Source: Bacillota bacterium
GTDB lineage: Bacteria; Bacillota_E; JAJZYS01; JAJYTV01
DNA length: 13,601 nucleotides
Direction of reading: 5' to 3'
Assembly (NCBI GenBank): GCA_021845645.1
Contig: JAJZVM010000108.1
Location: 1 to 13,601, forward strand
In this document: in pieces, positions 7,379 through 13,454 of the stretch
How the letters are laid out: each line of letters starts with the position of its first letter
Position numbering within the stretch: position 1 is the stretch's first letter
The notes under the pieces: generated by a model
Seen by the model: only the letters and a program-made list of their open reading frames with translations
What the model was told of the DNA's origin: nothing
The model's database searches: none
Position numbers and translations under genes: made by a program

Positions 7379-8068
7379 GTGCCTGAGGCCACGGTCAACG
7401 GCCTACGCCTGCACTTCGCGAGCGAGGGCTCGGGCGACGCACTCCTGTTCATTCCGGGCCTCGGCACCGAACTCTCTGCGTATCGCAGGCTGCTCCGAAG
7501 GCTCGGGCAGTCCTATCGCGTCATCGCGCTGCAAGCGCGTGACGCGTCGCGACGAGGCGCGTCCGACCCGCCGCTCAGCATCGAGGCGATGGCGGATGAC
7601 GCGTCGGGTCTGCTCGACGAGCTTGGCGCAAGCCCTGCGCATGTGCTCGGTGTGTCGCTCGGCGGCCGCGTCGCACTCGCGCTCGCACTGCGGCATCCCG
7701 GGCAGGTCAAGAGCCTGATTCTAGCCTCGACGGCGCCGCGTCCCGCCCCGTCGGGCCGGCGGGTGGCGTTCCTGCTGCGGATCTCGGGCATTCTGAAGCG
7801 GCTCAGCCCGGCGCGAGAGCGCACGGTCGCAGCCCACTACGCCGCGGCCCACAGCTTCGACGTGACAGGGCGCCTGACCGAGATCGCCGTGCCAACCCTG
7901 ATCCTGCACGGCCTCAGCGACCGCATCTCGCCCTACGCCATGGCGGAGGAGATGCACAGAGCCATTGCGTGCTCGCGGCTCGTGCCGCTGCCTGGCGGGC
8001 ACCTGACGCTCTTCACGCACATGGATGCCTTCCTGCGCGGCGTGCTCTCGTTTCTGGGCGACAGCTGA
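7379..8068 (+). CDS. Alpha/beta-hydrolase fold enzyme
   Basis: A 229-aa alpha/beta hydrolase with a complete likely triad: Ser93 in the nucleophile elbow GVSLGG (91-96), Asp181 in ILHGLSDRISP (175-185) and His208 in PLPGGHLTLF (203-212). The oxyanion-hole region is FIPGLGTE (24-31). The usual DxRGxGxS strand is changed to ARDASRRGASDPP (53-65). The cap domain between Pro107 and Glu168 is short, which explains why it is smaller than the usual 260-280 aa. No signal peptide, so a cytoplasmic esterase, lactonase or similar C-O or C-C hydrolase is likely; substrate unknown. The start is GTG at 7379, the first possible one after an in-frame stop at 7364; it lacks a good Shine-Dalgarno. The 159-nt gap after UPF0182 is GC-rich, with a short hairpin (TGCCCG 7324-7329, CGGGCA 7335-7340) and no T tract, so read-through from the cluster is possible. 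Confidence 0.88.
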   Translation: MPEATVNGLRLHFASEGSGDALLFIPGLGTELSAYRRLLRRLGQSYRVIALQARDASRRGASDPPLSIEAMADDASGLLDELGASPAHVLGVSLGGRVALALALRHPGQVKSLILASTAPRPAPSGRRVAFLLRISGILKRLSPARERTVAAHYAAAHSFDVTGRLTEIAVPTLILHGLSDRISPYAMAEEMHRAIACSRLVPLPGGHLTLFTHMDAFLRGVLSFLGDS

Positions 8069-8116
8069 CCTGGGCCGCGTGCGGCCGCCGCGGGCGATTG
8101 CACCCGCAAAACGGCG

Positions 8117-9304
8117 TCAGTCCGTCTGCGCTCCTTCATAGACCGCCGCCTCGGCCGCCAGGGCCGCCGCCAGTCCCCGCTGGCGGACGGCGAGCAGCAC
8201 CGTGGCCGCGACCAGGATGACTGCGGCGAGCAGAAACGGCAGCTGTGGCGAGACCGCTTGCGCCAGGAATCCCGAGAGCACCGGCGCGACAGCGGCACCT
8301 GCCCAGCGCAGGAAATTGTACGTGCCCGACGAGATCGAGCGGCTGAACGGCGACACCTCGATGGCGAGCGTGGTGAAGAGGGCGTTCGCGATGCCGCAGA
8401 AGAGGCCCGAGACGACGATCAGCAAGAGAACGGGCAGCACGCCGCGCACCACGACGAGGGCCAGCATCAGCACGGCGAAGAGCAGGATGTTGCCTTGCAG
8501 CAGCCGCAGGGGGCCGAGGCGAGGGCGCAGGTAGTTGACGATCAGCACCGAGCTGATCGCCACCAGGACACCCCAGCCGAAGTAGGTGAAACCGAGTTCG
8601 AGGGGGGGCAGGCGCAGATAGATCGGGGAGTAGGTGAGGATGGTGAAGAAGGCGTAGGAATAGCCGAGCCCCGCGAGCGCGTTCGTCAGCACGTCGCGGT
8701 GCCCGAGGGCCTGGAAGATCTCCCGCGCAGTGCGCGGCTTCTCGCGCCGCGGCGGCTCCTGCACGGTGAGGTACGTGGCGATCAGGGCCAGCAGCATCAG
8801 CCCCGCCGTGCCGAAGAAGGGGAAGCGCCAACTGTAGCTGCCAAGCCACCCGCCGAGCAGCGGTCCCGCGGAGAGGCCGAGACCGAGCGCCGCCTCGTAG
8901 AGCGTGATCGCCCTGGCGGTGCCACCGGTCGAAAGTCCGACGATGATGACGAGCGCCGTCGAGGTGAAGAGGGCGTTGCCGAGTCCCCAGAAGCCTCGTG
9001 CTGTCGCGAGCTGGGCGACGCTGCCCGCAAGCCCGGACAGCGTGGCGAACACCACGACAATGCCCAGGCCGAGCAGCATCGTGCGCCGGCCGCCAATCCG
9101 CGTCGACAGGACGCCCGATACCAGCATCGCAAGCGACATGACGGCGATGTAGGACGTGAACAGCATCTCCACCTGAGCGTCGGTGGCGCCCATCTCGCGG
9201 CCGATCGTGGCGAGGATCGGGTCGACGACGCCAATGCCCATGAAGGCGATCATGGTGGCAAAGGCCGTTGCCACCACAGCCCGAGGAAAACCGTGCTCCG
9301 CCAA
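8117..9304 (-). CDS. MFS drug-efflux-like transporter (DHA1 type)
   Basis: A 395-aa, 12-helix MFS protein. The start is TTG at 9304: GGGAGG (9320-9315) lies 10 nt before it, and an extended -10 promoter just upstream places the mRNA start near 9331, which excludes longer versions. Motif A is GVLSTRIGGRR (residues 64-74). Motif C, ALGLGLSAGPLLGG (139-152), in helix 5 is the antiporter signature of drug:H+ exporters. FMGIGVVDPILATI (21-34) in helix 1 is also typical of DHA1 proteins. It should export a hydrophobic or amphiphilic compound in exchange for protons. It is a single-gene unit, convergent with the hydrolase (49-nt gap, no clear terminator) and divergent from the membrane protein at 9431. 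Confidence 0.9.
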   Translation of the reverse strand: MAEHGFPRAVVATAFATMIAFMGIGVVDPILATIGREMGATDAQVEMLFTSYIAVMSLAMLVSGVLSTRIGGRRTMLLGLGIVVVFATLSGLAGSVAQLATARGFWGLGNALFTSTALVIIVGLSTGGTARAITLYEAALGLGLSAGPLLGGWLGSYSWRFPFFGTAGLMLLALIATYLTVQEPPRREKPRTAREIFQALGHRDVLTNALAGLGYSYAFFTILTYSPIYLRLPPLELGFTYFGWGVLVAISSVLIVNYLRPRLGPLRLLQGNILLFAVLMLALVVVRGVLPVLLLIVVSGLFCGIANALFTTLAIEVSPFSRSISSGTYNFLRWAGAAVAPVLSGFLAQAVSPQLPFLLAAVILVAATVLLAVRQRGLAAALAAEAAVYEGAQTD

Positions 9305-9337
9305 TGCGCGATGACCTCCCTGCAGCCATACCTCCAC

Positions 9338-9346
9338 ATTGTAGCA
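9338..9346 (-). promoter_or_regulatory. Extended -10 promoter of the MFS efflux gene
   Basis: On the minus strand TGCTACAAT (9346-9338) is a TGn-extended -10 box with TACAAT matching 5 of 6 consensus positions. No -35 match at 16-18 nt is seen, as is usual for extended -10 promoters. The predicted mRNA start near 9331 leaves a leader of about 27 nt that carries the GGGAGG site. Confidence 0.6.
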
Positions 9347-9430
9347 GGCGTCGACCTGGTGGGACGCAGGGAGCGGCACCAGCAAAGCAGAAACCAGAAA
9401 CCGGCAGCACCTTGAACAGGGGGTGGGGGA

Positions 9431-10066
9431 TTGCGCAATCTGCTCGGTGGACTGGTCGCCGCGCTCTGGCTCCTTGTCAGCGTTCTGCTCTGGGCCGGGG
9501 TGGTGCAGATCGTGCCGCCACCGGCCGCGTCCCACGCATTCGGCCTTACGCTCGCACAGGCCGTGCTGCTGGCCTATCATCTCTCAGGCGTCCTGCAGAC
9601 GCTGGCCGGCGCCTACCTGAGCCTGGCGCTCGGCGGCGCGCTCAGCGGCATCTGGCTACTGACGGAAGGCCTCTTCAGGCGCATGAGGCTTGCGGGGGCC
9701 ATGGGTGGCGCCGTGATTGTGGTCGAACTCGCGCTCGCGCTCTTCGCATGGCTCAGGATCCGCCTCGCCCTGCCGATGGGTCCGAACGCCGCCGGCCTCC
9801 TGGCTGGCGCGAGCATCGCGGGCCAGTTGGCGGCGGAGATGATCCCCGCCGCGCTGCTGCTGGTGCTGGCCCTGGGCGCCATCGTCGTCGTCGGACGCCG
9901 CGGGCCCCGCAAGCAAGCCAAAACGGCCCAAGGGCCTGCGGCACGTGATGCTGCCGGCCGTGACGGGCCGCACGAAAGGCCGGCCGCGCCGCCAGAGCCG
10001 GATGCGCCGGCGGCGCCGCCCGCCGAGGACGTGCCAGCCTCCAGGGATCACGAACCGCTGCCCTAG
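9431..10066 (+). CDS. Four-helix membrane protein of unknown function with Ala/Pro-rich tail
   Basis: A 211-aa protein I do not recognise. Four membrane helices are visible (about residues 4-27, 39-66, 88-110 and 125-154), followed by a basic stop RRGPRKQAK (156-164) and a hydrophilic tail rich in Ala, Pro and acidic residues (about 165-211), presumably cytoplasmic and disordered. The helices are rich in Ala, Leu and Gly without obvious catalytic or metal residues. The start is TTG at 9431 after a G-rich stretch (GGTGGGGG), a mediocre ribosome binding site. It is divergent from the MFS efflux gene, sharing a 126-nt gap that includes a tandem 7-bp repeat CAGAAAC (9388-9401). That the frame stays open, runs as helices and is not overlapped by a better ORF supports it as real. 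Confidence 0.65.
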   Translation: MRNLLGGLVAALWLLVSVLLWAGVVQIVPPPAASHAFGLTLAQAVLLAYHLSGVLQTLAGAYLSLALGGALSGIWLLTEGLFRRMRLAGAMGGAVIVVELALALFAWLRIRLALPMGPNAAGLLAGASIAGQLAAEMIPAALLLVLALGAIVVVGRRGPRKQAKTAQGPAARDAAGRDGPHERPAAPPEPDAPAAPPAEDVPASRDHEPLP

Positions 10067-10068
10067 GT

Positions 10069-10394
10069 TCAGGCTGTCGGAAGTCCGCCGTCGGACGTGA
10101 GGACCTGTCCCCTGATTGAGGCGGCCCGCTGTTCACCAGGATCGAGGGTGGGCCGCGGACCGCCTCCGCCGCCTGGAGCCCGCCGTCGCGGTCCCGGCTT
10201 GCGCAAGGTCGCGCGACGTCGAGCCGTCGGCCCCCAGCCCCCTGGGCTTCCGCGCTCGCCTCGGGACCGCCGCCCGGATCGCAGCCACGTGCGATGTCGA
10301 ACGGTGCCGGTGGCTGAAGAAGACGGAGGCGCCGCGCCACGCACCTGGCGACGCGCCCCCTGATATCCTGCATGGCCACTCTCAGGGCCCGCAC
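10069..10394 (-). pseudogene. Remnant of a short-chain dehydrogenase/reductase (SDR) gene
   Basis: Fragments of an SDR survive in different frames. A perfect AAGGAGGT site right behind the permease stop is followed, 8 nt later, by GTG at 10394. That frame gives IRGRVA (residues 11-16), the first Rossmann strand, but not the TGxxxGxG cofactor motif, and later AGGRRL (53-58), LQAAEAV (73-79) and GPPSILVNSG (81-90), which matches the ILVNNAG segment of SDRs. About 15 nt further on, in another frame, comes AASIRGQVLTSDGGLPTA followed by TGA (10071-10069), the classical SDR C-terminus (GQVLxVDGG). Between them about 140 codons, including the Ser-Tyr-Lys catalytic residues, are missing. The start and stop are out of frame with each other. 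It cannot be an active enzyme. It was the third gene of the ABC operon, in a 341-nt gap with no other gene. Confidence 0.72.
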
Positions 10395-10408
10395 CTAGGC
10401 GTACCTCC

Positions 10409-11218
10409 TTATCCGTTGCGTTTCAGCTTGCCGGTGCGCAGCGCGTAGCGTTCGGCGATGTGGAAGGCCCAGATCCCGATCGGCACGAGGACGATGCCGG
10501 CCCCGAGCAGCCCGAAGACGGTCGGCAGCACGGCGCCGACGGAGGCGCCGTCCAGCACGGCGGCGCGCACCGATGTCAAGGTGTAGGTGGCGGGAGAGAA
10601 CCAGGCGAGCACCTGCAGCCAATGCGGCAGGACGGTGATCGGGTAGTAGATGCCGGAAACGAGCAGGATCACGCCCTGGATCACCTGCGTCGCCTGAGCG
10701 CCTCGCTCTGCAGAGAGCATCGGCATGATCGCGCCGAGGAGCCCCAGGCCGATAAACGGCAGCGAGGCCGCCGCAAGAACGAGCAGGGCGGCAGTGAGAT
10801 CGGCCTGCCCGAGCGGCAGGTGGAACAGCAGGAAGATGCCGAGCAGCACGACGAGCGTGCGGGCGAGACCGTAGACGACGGCGTAGGCGCAGACCCCGAG
10901 CAGGTAGGTCACCCGGCGCACTGGCGCCATGAAACTGTACTCGATCGTGCCTTCCCAGCGTTCCCACATGACCGAGTTCGAGATCTCGAAGAAGAGCACC
11001 GAGAGGAAGTTCCAGAGCAAGGCGCCGATCGCCAGATAGAGCACGCGCCGGCCTTGGCCGGGACCGGGCTCGGCAAGCCCGATCAAGGCGATCGTGAGCG
11101 CGTTCACGGCATTGTAGAACGCAAACACGACCTCCCAGCCGAGGTAGCGGCGGATCAGGCTGAAATTGCGTGAGATGACCGCGCCCATGGCGCGTCCCTC
11201 GCTGCGCATGGAGATCAA
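10409..11218 (-). CDS. ABC-2 type transporter permease
   Basis: A 269-aa membrane subunit of an ABC exporter with six helices (about residues 29-49, 59-79, 107-133, 142-165, 176-196 and 228-255). WERWEGTIEYSFMAPVRR (85-102) is the conserved ABC-2 coupling segment (compare E-GTLE-LL-SPV), and SGIYYPITVLPHWLQVLAWFSPATY (188-212) is the conserved extracytoplasmic motif before the last helix. It pairs with the ATPase directly upstream. The start is TTG at 11218, overlapping the ATPase stop as TTGA, with AGGAGG (11234-11229) 10 nt before; ATG codons at 11209 and 11188 (the latter after GAGGGA) are possible alternatives. Homodimer with two ATPases expected. Substrate unknown: members export drugs, lipids, peptides or polysaccharides. 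Confidence 0.93.
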   Translation of the reverse strand: MISMRSEGRAMGAVISRNFSLIRRYLGWEVVFAFYNAVNALTIALIGLAEPGPGQGRRVLYLAIGALLWNFLSVLFFEISNSVMWERWEGTIEYSFMAPVRRVTYLLGVCAYAVVYGLARTLVVLLGIFLLFHLPLGQADLTAALLVLAAASLPFIGLGLLGAIMPMLSAERGAQATQVIQGVILLVSGIYYPITVLPHWLQVLAWFSPATYTLTSVRAAVLDGASVGAVLPTVFGLLGAGIVLVPIGIWAFHIAERYALRTGKLKRNG

Positions 11219-12012
11219 GCGTTCATTTCCTCCTCTTCGTGCGGATCCTCGCCGGTGAGGGCCAGAAAAGCCCCTTCAAGGCCCCCTCCGCCACCATGTC
11301 GGACGGCGAGTTCCGTCGGCGTGTCGAGGGCGATGAAACGGCCGTCGCGCAGGACGGCCACGCGGTCGCAGAGGCGCTGCGCCTCCTGCATGTCATGGGT
11401 GCAGAGCACGATCGAGGCCCCATAGTCGTGACGGATCTCCTCGATGAACTGCTGCACGTCCCGCCGCGACCTGGGGTCCAGGCCAGTTGTCGGCTCGTCG
11501 AGCAGAAGCAGGGTGGGGGATGTCAGGAGGGCGCGGGCGATGGCCACCTTCTGCTGCTGGCCGCGCGACATCTCCTCAAGCGGCGCCCGGTACTTGGCCC
11601 TCGGCAGGCCCAGGCGCTCCAGGATCTCCTGCGCGCGCGAGCGCGCTGCGCCGCGCGAGAGGCCGTACAGGCCGGCTGCGTAGTCCAGGTTCTCCTGCGC
11701 GGACAGCTTCTTGAAGAAGGACGCCTCGACCGAGACGCGGTGGATCAGGCGGCGCACTTCCTGCGGCGCTTTTACGACATCTCGCCCGAAGACTTTGAGT
11801 TCTCCGCGGTCTGGCAGCAGCAGGGTGCAGATCAGGCGGATGAGGGTGCTTTTGCCCGAGCCGTTCGGCCCCAGAATGCCTAGGCACTCGCTCTCGGGCA
11901 TGGTGAAGCTGATGTCCTGAAGGGCGGCCACCTTGGGCTTCTTGCGGCCTAGCAGCGATTCGCGTTCGGGTCTGAACGACTTGAAGACGTCGACGCACTC
12001 GATCGCCAGCAT
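11215..12012 (-). CDS. ABC transporter ATP-binding protein
   Basis: A 265-aa ATPase of an ABC-2 exporter, acting on the cytoplasmic face with the permease encoded downstream. Walker A is GPNGSGKST (residues 48-56), the signature MSRGQQQKVAIARAL (148-162), Walker B LLLLDEPTTGLD (168-179, catalytic Glu173), and the switch His206 in LCTHD. The signature is SRGQQ instead of the common SGGQ, and the Q-loop region reads VSVEASFFKKLSAQENL (93-109) without an obvious glutamine at the usual place. The start is ATG at 12012 with GAGGAGG (12026-12020) 7 nt before; the frame is open to 12090, but that part covers a terminator hairpin. A 5-Gly run (240-244) and an acidic C-terminus (EDPHEEEEM) are notable. 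It lies behind a leader ORF and terminator, so expression is probably conditional. Confidence 0.95.
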   Translation of the reverse strand: MLAIECVDVFKSFRPERESLLGRKKPKVAALQDISFTMPESECLGILGPNGSGKSTLIRLICTLLLPDRGELKVFGRDVVKAPQEVRRLIHRVSVEASFFKKLSAQENLDYAAGLYGLSRGAARSRAQEILERLGLPRAKYRAPLEEMSRGQQQKVAIARALLTSPTLLLLDEPTTGLDPRSRRDVQQFIEEIRHDYGASIVLCTHDMQEAQRLCDRVAVLRDGRFIALDTPTELAVRHGGGGGLEGAFLALTGEDPHEEEEMNA

Positions 12013-12045
12013 ACGTGAACCTCCTCGCGGGCGCCGTCCCGACAC

Positions 12046-12083
12046 AAAAAGTGCCCGGCCGGTCATCACTTGACCGGCCGGGC
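12046..12083 (-). terminator. Intrinsic terminator/attenuator in the leader of the ABC operon
   Basis: On the minus strand a perfect 13-bp stem (GCCCGGCCGGTCA at 12083-12071, complement at 12065-12053, 5-nt loop) is followed by AC and five T residues (12050-12046). It lies between the leader ORF and the ATPase, 33 nt before the ATPase ATG, so it must be read through for the operon to be expressed. I found no convincing antiterminator pairing by eye. Confidence 0.85.
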
Positions 12084-12097
12084 CGCGCACCGAACTC

Positions 12098-12175
12098 TCA
12101 GCGCAGCGGATGGGCAGACCAAGCGTGGGACATGGCGACTCCCTGAGCGGAGCCGAGCCTGATCATCCCGCGCAT
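12098..12175 (-). CDS. Leader peptide of the ABC operon (25 aa)
   Basis: A 25-codon ORF beginning MRGMIRLGSA and ending MSHAWSAHPLR. ATG at 12175 is preceded at 7 nt by a perfect AGGAGG (12188-12183), as good as any gene start in the window. A nested start at ATG 12133, with AGGGAG 5-6 nt before it, could give just the last 11 residues. The stop codon is 14 nt before the terminator stem, and a near-consensus promoter lies just upstream. The peptide has no run of a single amino acid (one Trp, two His, three Arg), so it does not look like an amino-acid biosynthesis attenuator; drug- or metabolite-sensitive ribosome stalling is a likelier role. I recognise no homologue. It is too short and hydrophilic to be a membrane or secreted protein. 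Confidence 0.7.
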   Translation of the reverse strand: MRGMIRLGSAQGVAMSHAWSAHPLR

Positions 12176-12206
12176 GGCCTTCCCTCCTTGGTAGCATGTG
12201 CAAATG

Positions 12207-12235
12207 AGCATACCACCTGTCGCCAGTGCTGCCAA
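12207..12235 (-). promoter_or_regulatory. Sigma-A-type promoter of the ABC operon
   Basis: On the minus strand, -35 TTGGCA (12235-12230), a 17-nt spacer and -10 TATGCT (12212-12207), with TGG just before the -10 box (TGn extension). The predicted mRNA start is near 12200, about 25 nt before the leader ATG. This is the best promoter match in the window. Confidence 0.75.
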
Positions 12236-12404
12236 TGGGCAATCCCAGGTCATCGACCGCTCGCCCGGGGACAGTGACGCGCGGCGCCGGTTCCTGTCGC
12301 GTTTGACGGGTGTGGCGCGTGCGGACTTTTCAAGCCTTCAGGCTCGGCTCAGAGTGCTCGCGTACGCTGGGCTCAACCCTGAGTGTCCCAGGAGGGATGA
12401 GAGG

Positions 12405-12920
12405 TTGTTCGTCCGCGCACCGCACCTTGCAGCCCTGCTGACCGTGCTCGCGGTTGGTGCTTGGCTCCTGCTGCACGGAGCTTCCGCGAAGCCCGTACCC
12501 GGCGTGGCGTTCGCCGGAACGCCCGCTGCGCATGCCAGTTCCGCAGCGACCCCGAAGAAGGCGACCGATCCTCCCGCAACGCACCGTGCGGCCCATTCGG
12601 CCGCAAAGGGCGGCACGAAGCTCAGCGCGACGCAAATCTGGCCGTTTACCTACGAAGTGTATCCCAGCGCCTCGTCCCAACTGACGCAGGCCGACGCCGG
12701 CTTCCAGATCTCTGTGCATCCGGCCTCTGCCAGCGAGAGGAAAGTCGTCATCAGGAGCCAGCTCGGTGGCAGCACTGCCCTACAGCAGAACTTCCAGGCT
12801 TCCGATCGCGCCTACTGGATCGAGACGAGCTATGGCGACGACGCGCCGGGTCAGGACGCGAACCTGGGCGACGACGGCTTCGTCCTGACCGATGCCCAGG
12901 GCTACATCACGCAGAAGTGA
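12405..12920 (+). CDS. Secreted or membrane-anchored protein of unknown function
   Basis: A 171-aa protein I do not recognise. The N-terminus has a short basic region, a hydrophobic stretch (residues about 7-24) and an ASA site (26-28), consistent with a signal peptide, or an anchor if uncleaved. Residues about 35-72 form an Ala/Pro/Thr/Lys linker. The C-terminal 100 residues look folded, with FTYEVYPSASSQLT, DAGFQISVHPAS, ERKVVIRSQ and a closing LGDDGFVLTDAQGYI segment; many alternating residues suggest beta strands, and no Cys or metal site stands out. The start is TTG at 12405, 9 nt after AGGAGG (12390-12395). The frame is open back to GTG 12198, but those starts lack a Shine-Dalgarno and would overlie the ABC promoter. 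The DoxX-like gene follows after 10 nt. Confidence 0.75.
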   Translation: MFVRAPHLAALLTVLAVGAWLLLHGASAKPVPGVAFAGTPAAHASSAATPKKATDPPATHRAAHSAAKGGTKLSATQIWPFTYEVYPSASSQLTQADAGFQISVHPASASERKVVIRSQLGGSTALQQNFQASDRAYWIETSYGDDAPGQDANLGDDGFVLTDAQGYITQK

Positions 12921-12930
12921 GGTGACCCAG

Positions 12931-13386
12931 ATGACAGACCGCATCGCCCAGTTGCGCTCCCTGATCGGTCGCGTCGCACTAGCCGGCGTCCTGCTCTACT
13001 TCGGTGCCGGCGAACTCTGGAACCCGTCGCAGTGGGTCGGCTACATCCCGCACCTGCTCAGCTTTCTGCCGACGACGCCGCTCCTGCTCGCACATGGCTA
13101 CGCGCTGTTCGCGGTTGGCGGACTTCTCCTGCTCGGCGCCTGGACGCGGCCGCTCAGCTGGGTCAGCGCAGCGCTTCTCGCGACCATCGTTCTGGGGTTG
13201 ATGCTGAACGGTGGCGGCACTTCGCTCTATGTCAGGGACCTCGGTCTGACCGCTCTCGCGGTGATCCTGGCGCTCGAGCCACATCCTGGCTACGGCCTCG
13301 ACGCGCTATTCGCAGGCACGGAAAAAAGGACCGGGCAGGCCGCCAGACCCGCCGCAAGACCGGCCGCGGCTCGCTCGGGCCGTTAG
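12931..13386 (+). CDS. DoxX-like membrane protein
   Basis: A 151-aa protein with four helices (about residues 10-27, 49-70, 76-92 and 104-117). LLYFGAGELWNPSQWVGYIP (21-40) is the segment conserved in DoxX-family proteins after helix 1, and GGLLLLGAWTRPLSW (63-77) is the usual helix-2 end. The family is tied to thiosulfate:quinone oxidoreductase DoxD/A in archaea and to a membrane oxidoreductase complex with SOD and SseA in mycobacteria; in most bacteria the role is unknown. The Ala/Pro/Arg tail (137-151) is unusual. The start is ATG at 12931, 5 nt after GAGGTGA, and only 10 nt after the previous gene, so the two are co-transcribed. A stable hairpin follows the stop. Confidence 0.8.
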   Translation: MTDRIAQLRSLIGRVALAGVLLYFGAGELWNPSQWVGYIPHLLSFLPTTPLLLAHGYALFAVGGLLLLGAWTRPLSWVSAALLATIVLGLMLNGGGTSLYVRDLGLTALAVILALEPHPGYGLDALFAGTEKRTGQAARPAARPAAARSGR

Positions 13387-13408
13387 CATAGCCCTGGCCA
13401 AGGGGCAA

Positions 13409-13448
13409 TTGCCGTGGGCTTGCACGCTGATGCGCAAGCCCACGGCAA
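13409..13448. terminator. Long hairpin between convergent genes (probable bidirectional terminator)
   Basis: A perfect 15-bp stem: TTGCCGTGGGCTTGC (13409-13423) with its complement at 13434-13448 and a 10-nt loop. It starts 22 nt after the DoxX-like stop and begins 6 nt after the stop of the minus-strand ORF at the right edge. Neither side has a clean T tract (minus side AATTGCCCCTT), so the call rests on position and stem strength. Confidence 0.7.
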
Positions 13449-13454
13449 ACCATG

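Noticed and set aside
4582..7386. 934-codon plus-strand ORF in a second frame of UPF0182
   Set aside because: Arg/Ala/Pro-rich shadow typical of GC-rich DNA; UPF0182 hallmarks lie in the other frame.
8069..8116. Terminator between the hydrolase and the MFS efflux gene
   Set aside because: Only a 5-bp stem (GCGGG 8090-8094, CCCGC 8103-8107) followed by A residues, with no T tract on either strand.
8258..9415. 385-codon plus-strand ORF opposite the MFS efflux gene
   Set aside because: Charged low-complexity shadow; the minus strand has MFS motifs A and C and a promoter.
12013..12090. Longer start for the ABC ATPase at 12090
   Set aside because: It would translate through the terminator hairpin; ATG 12012 has GAGGAGG at 7 nt.
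12198..12404. Longer N-terminus for the secreted protein, starting at 12198 or 12204
   Set aside because: No Shine-Dalgarno at those starts, and the region carries the ABC promoter; TTG 12405 has AGGAGG and gives a normal signal peptide. Not fully excluded.
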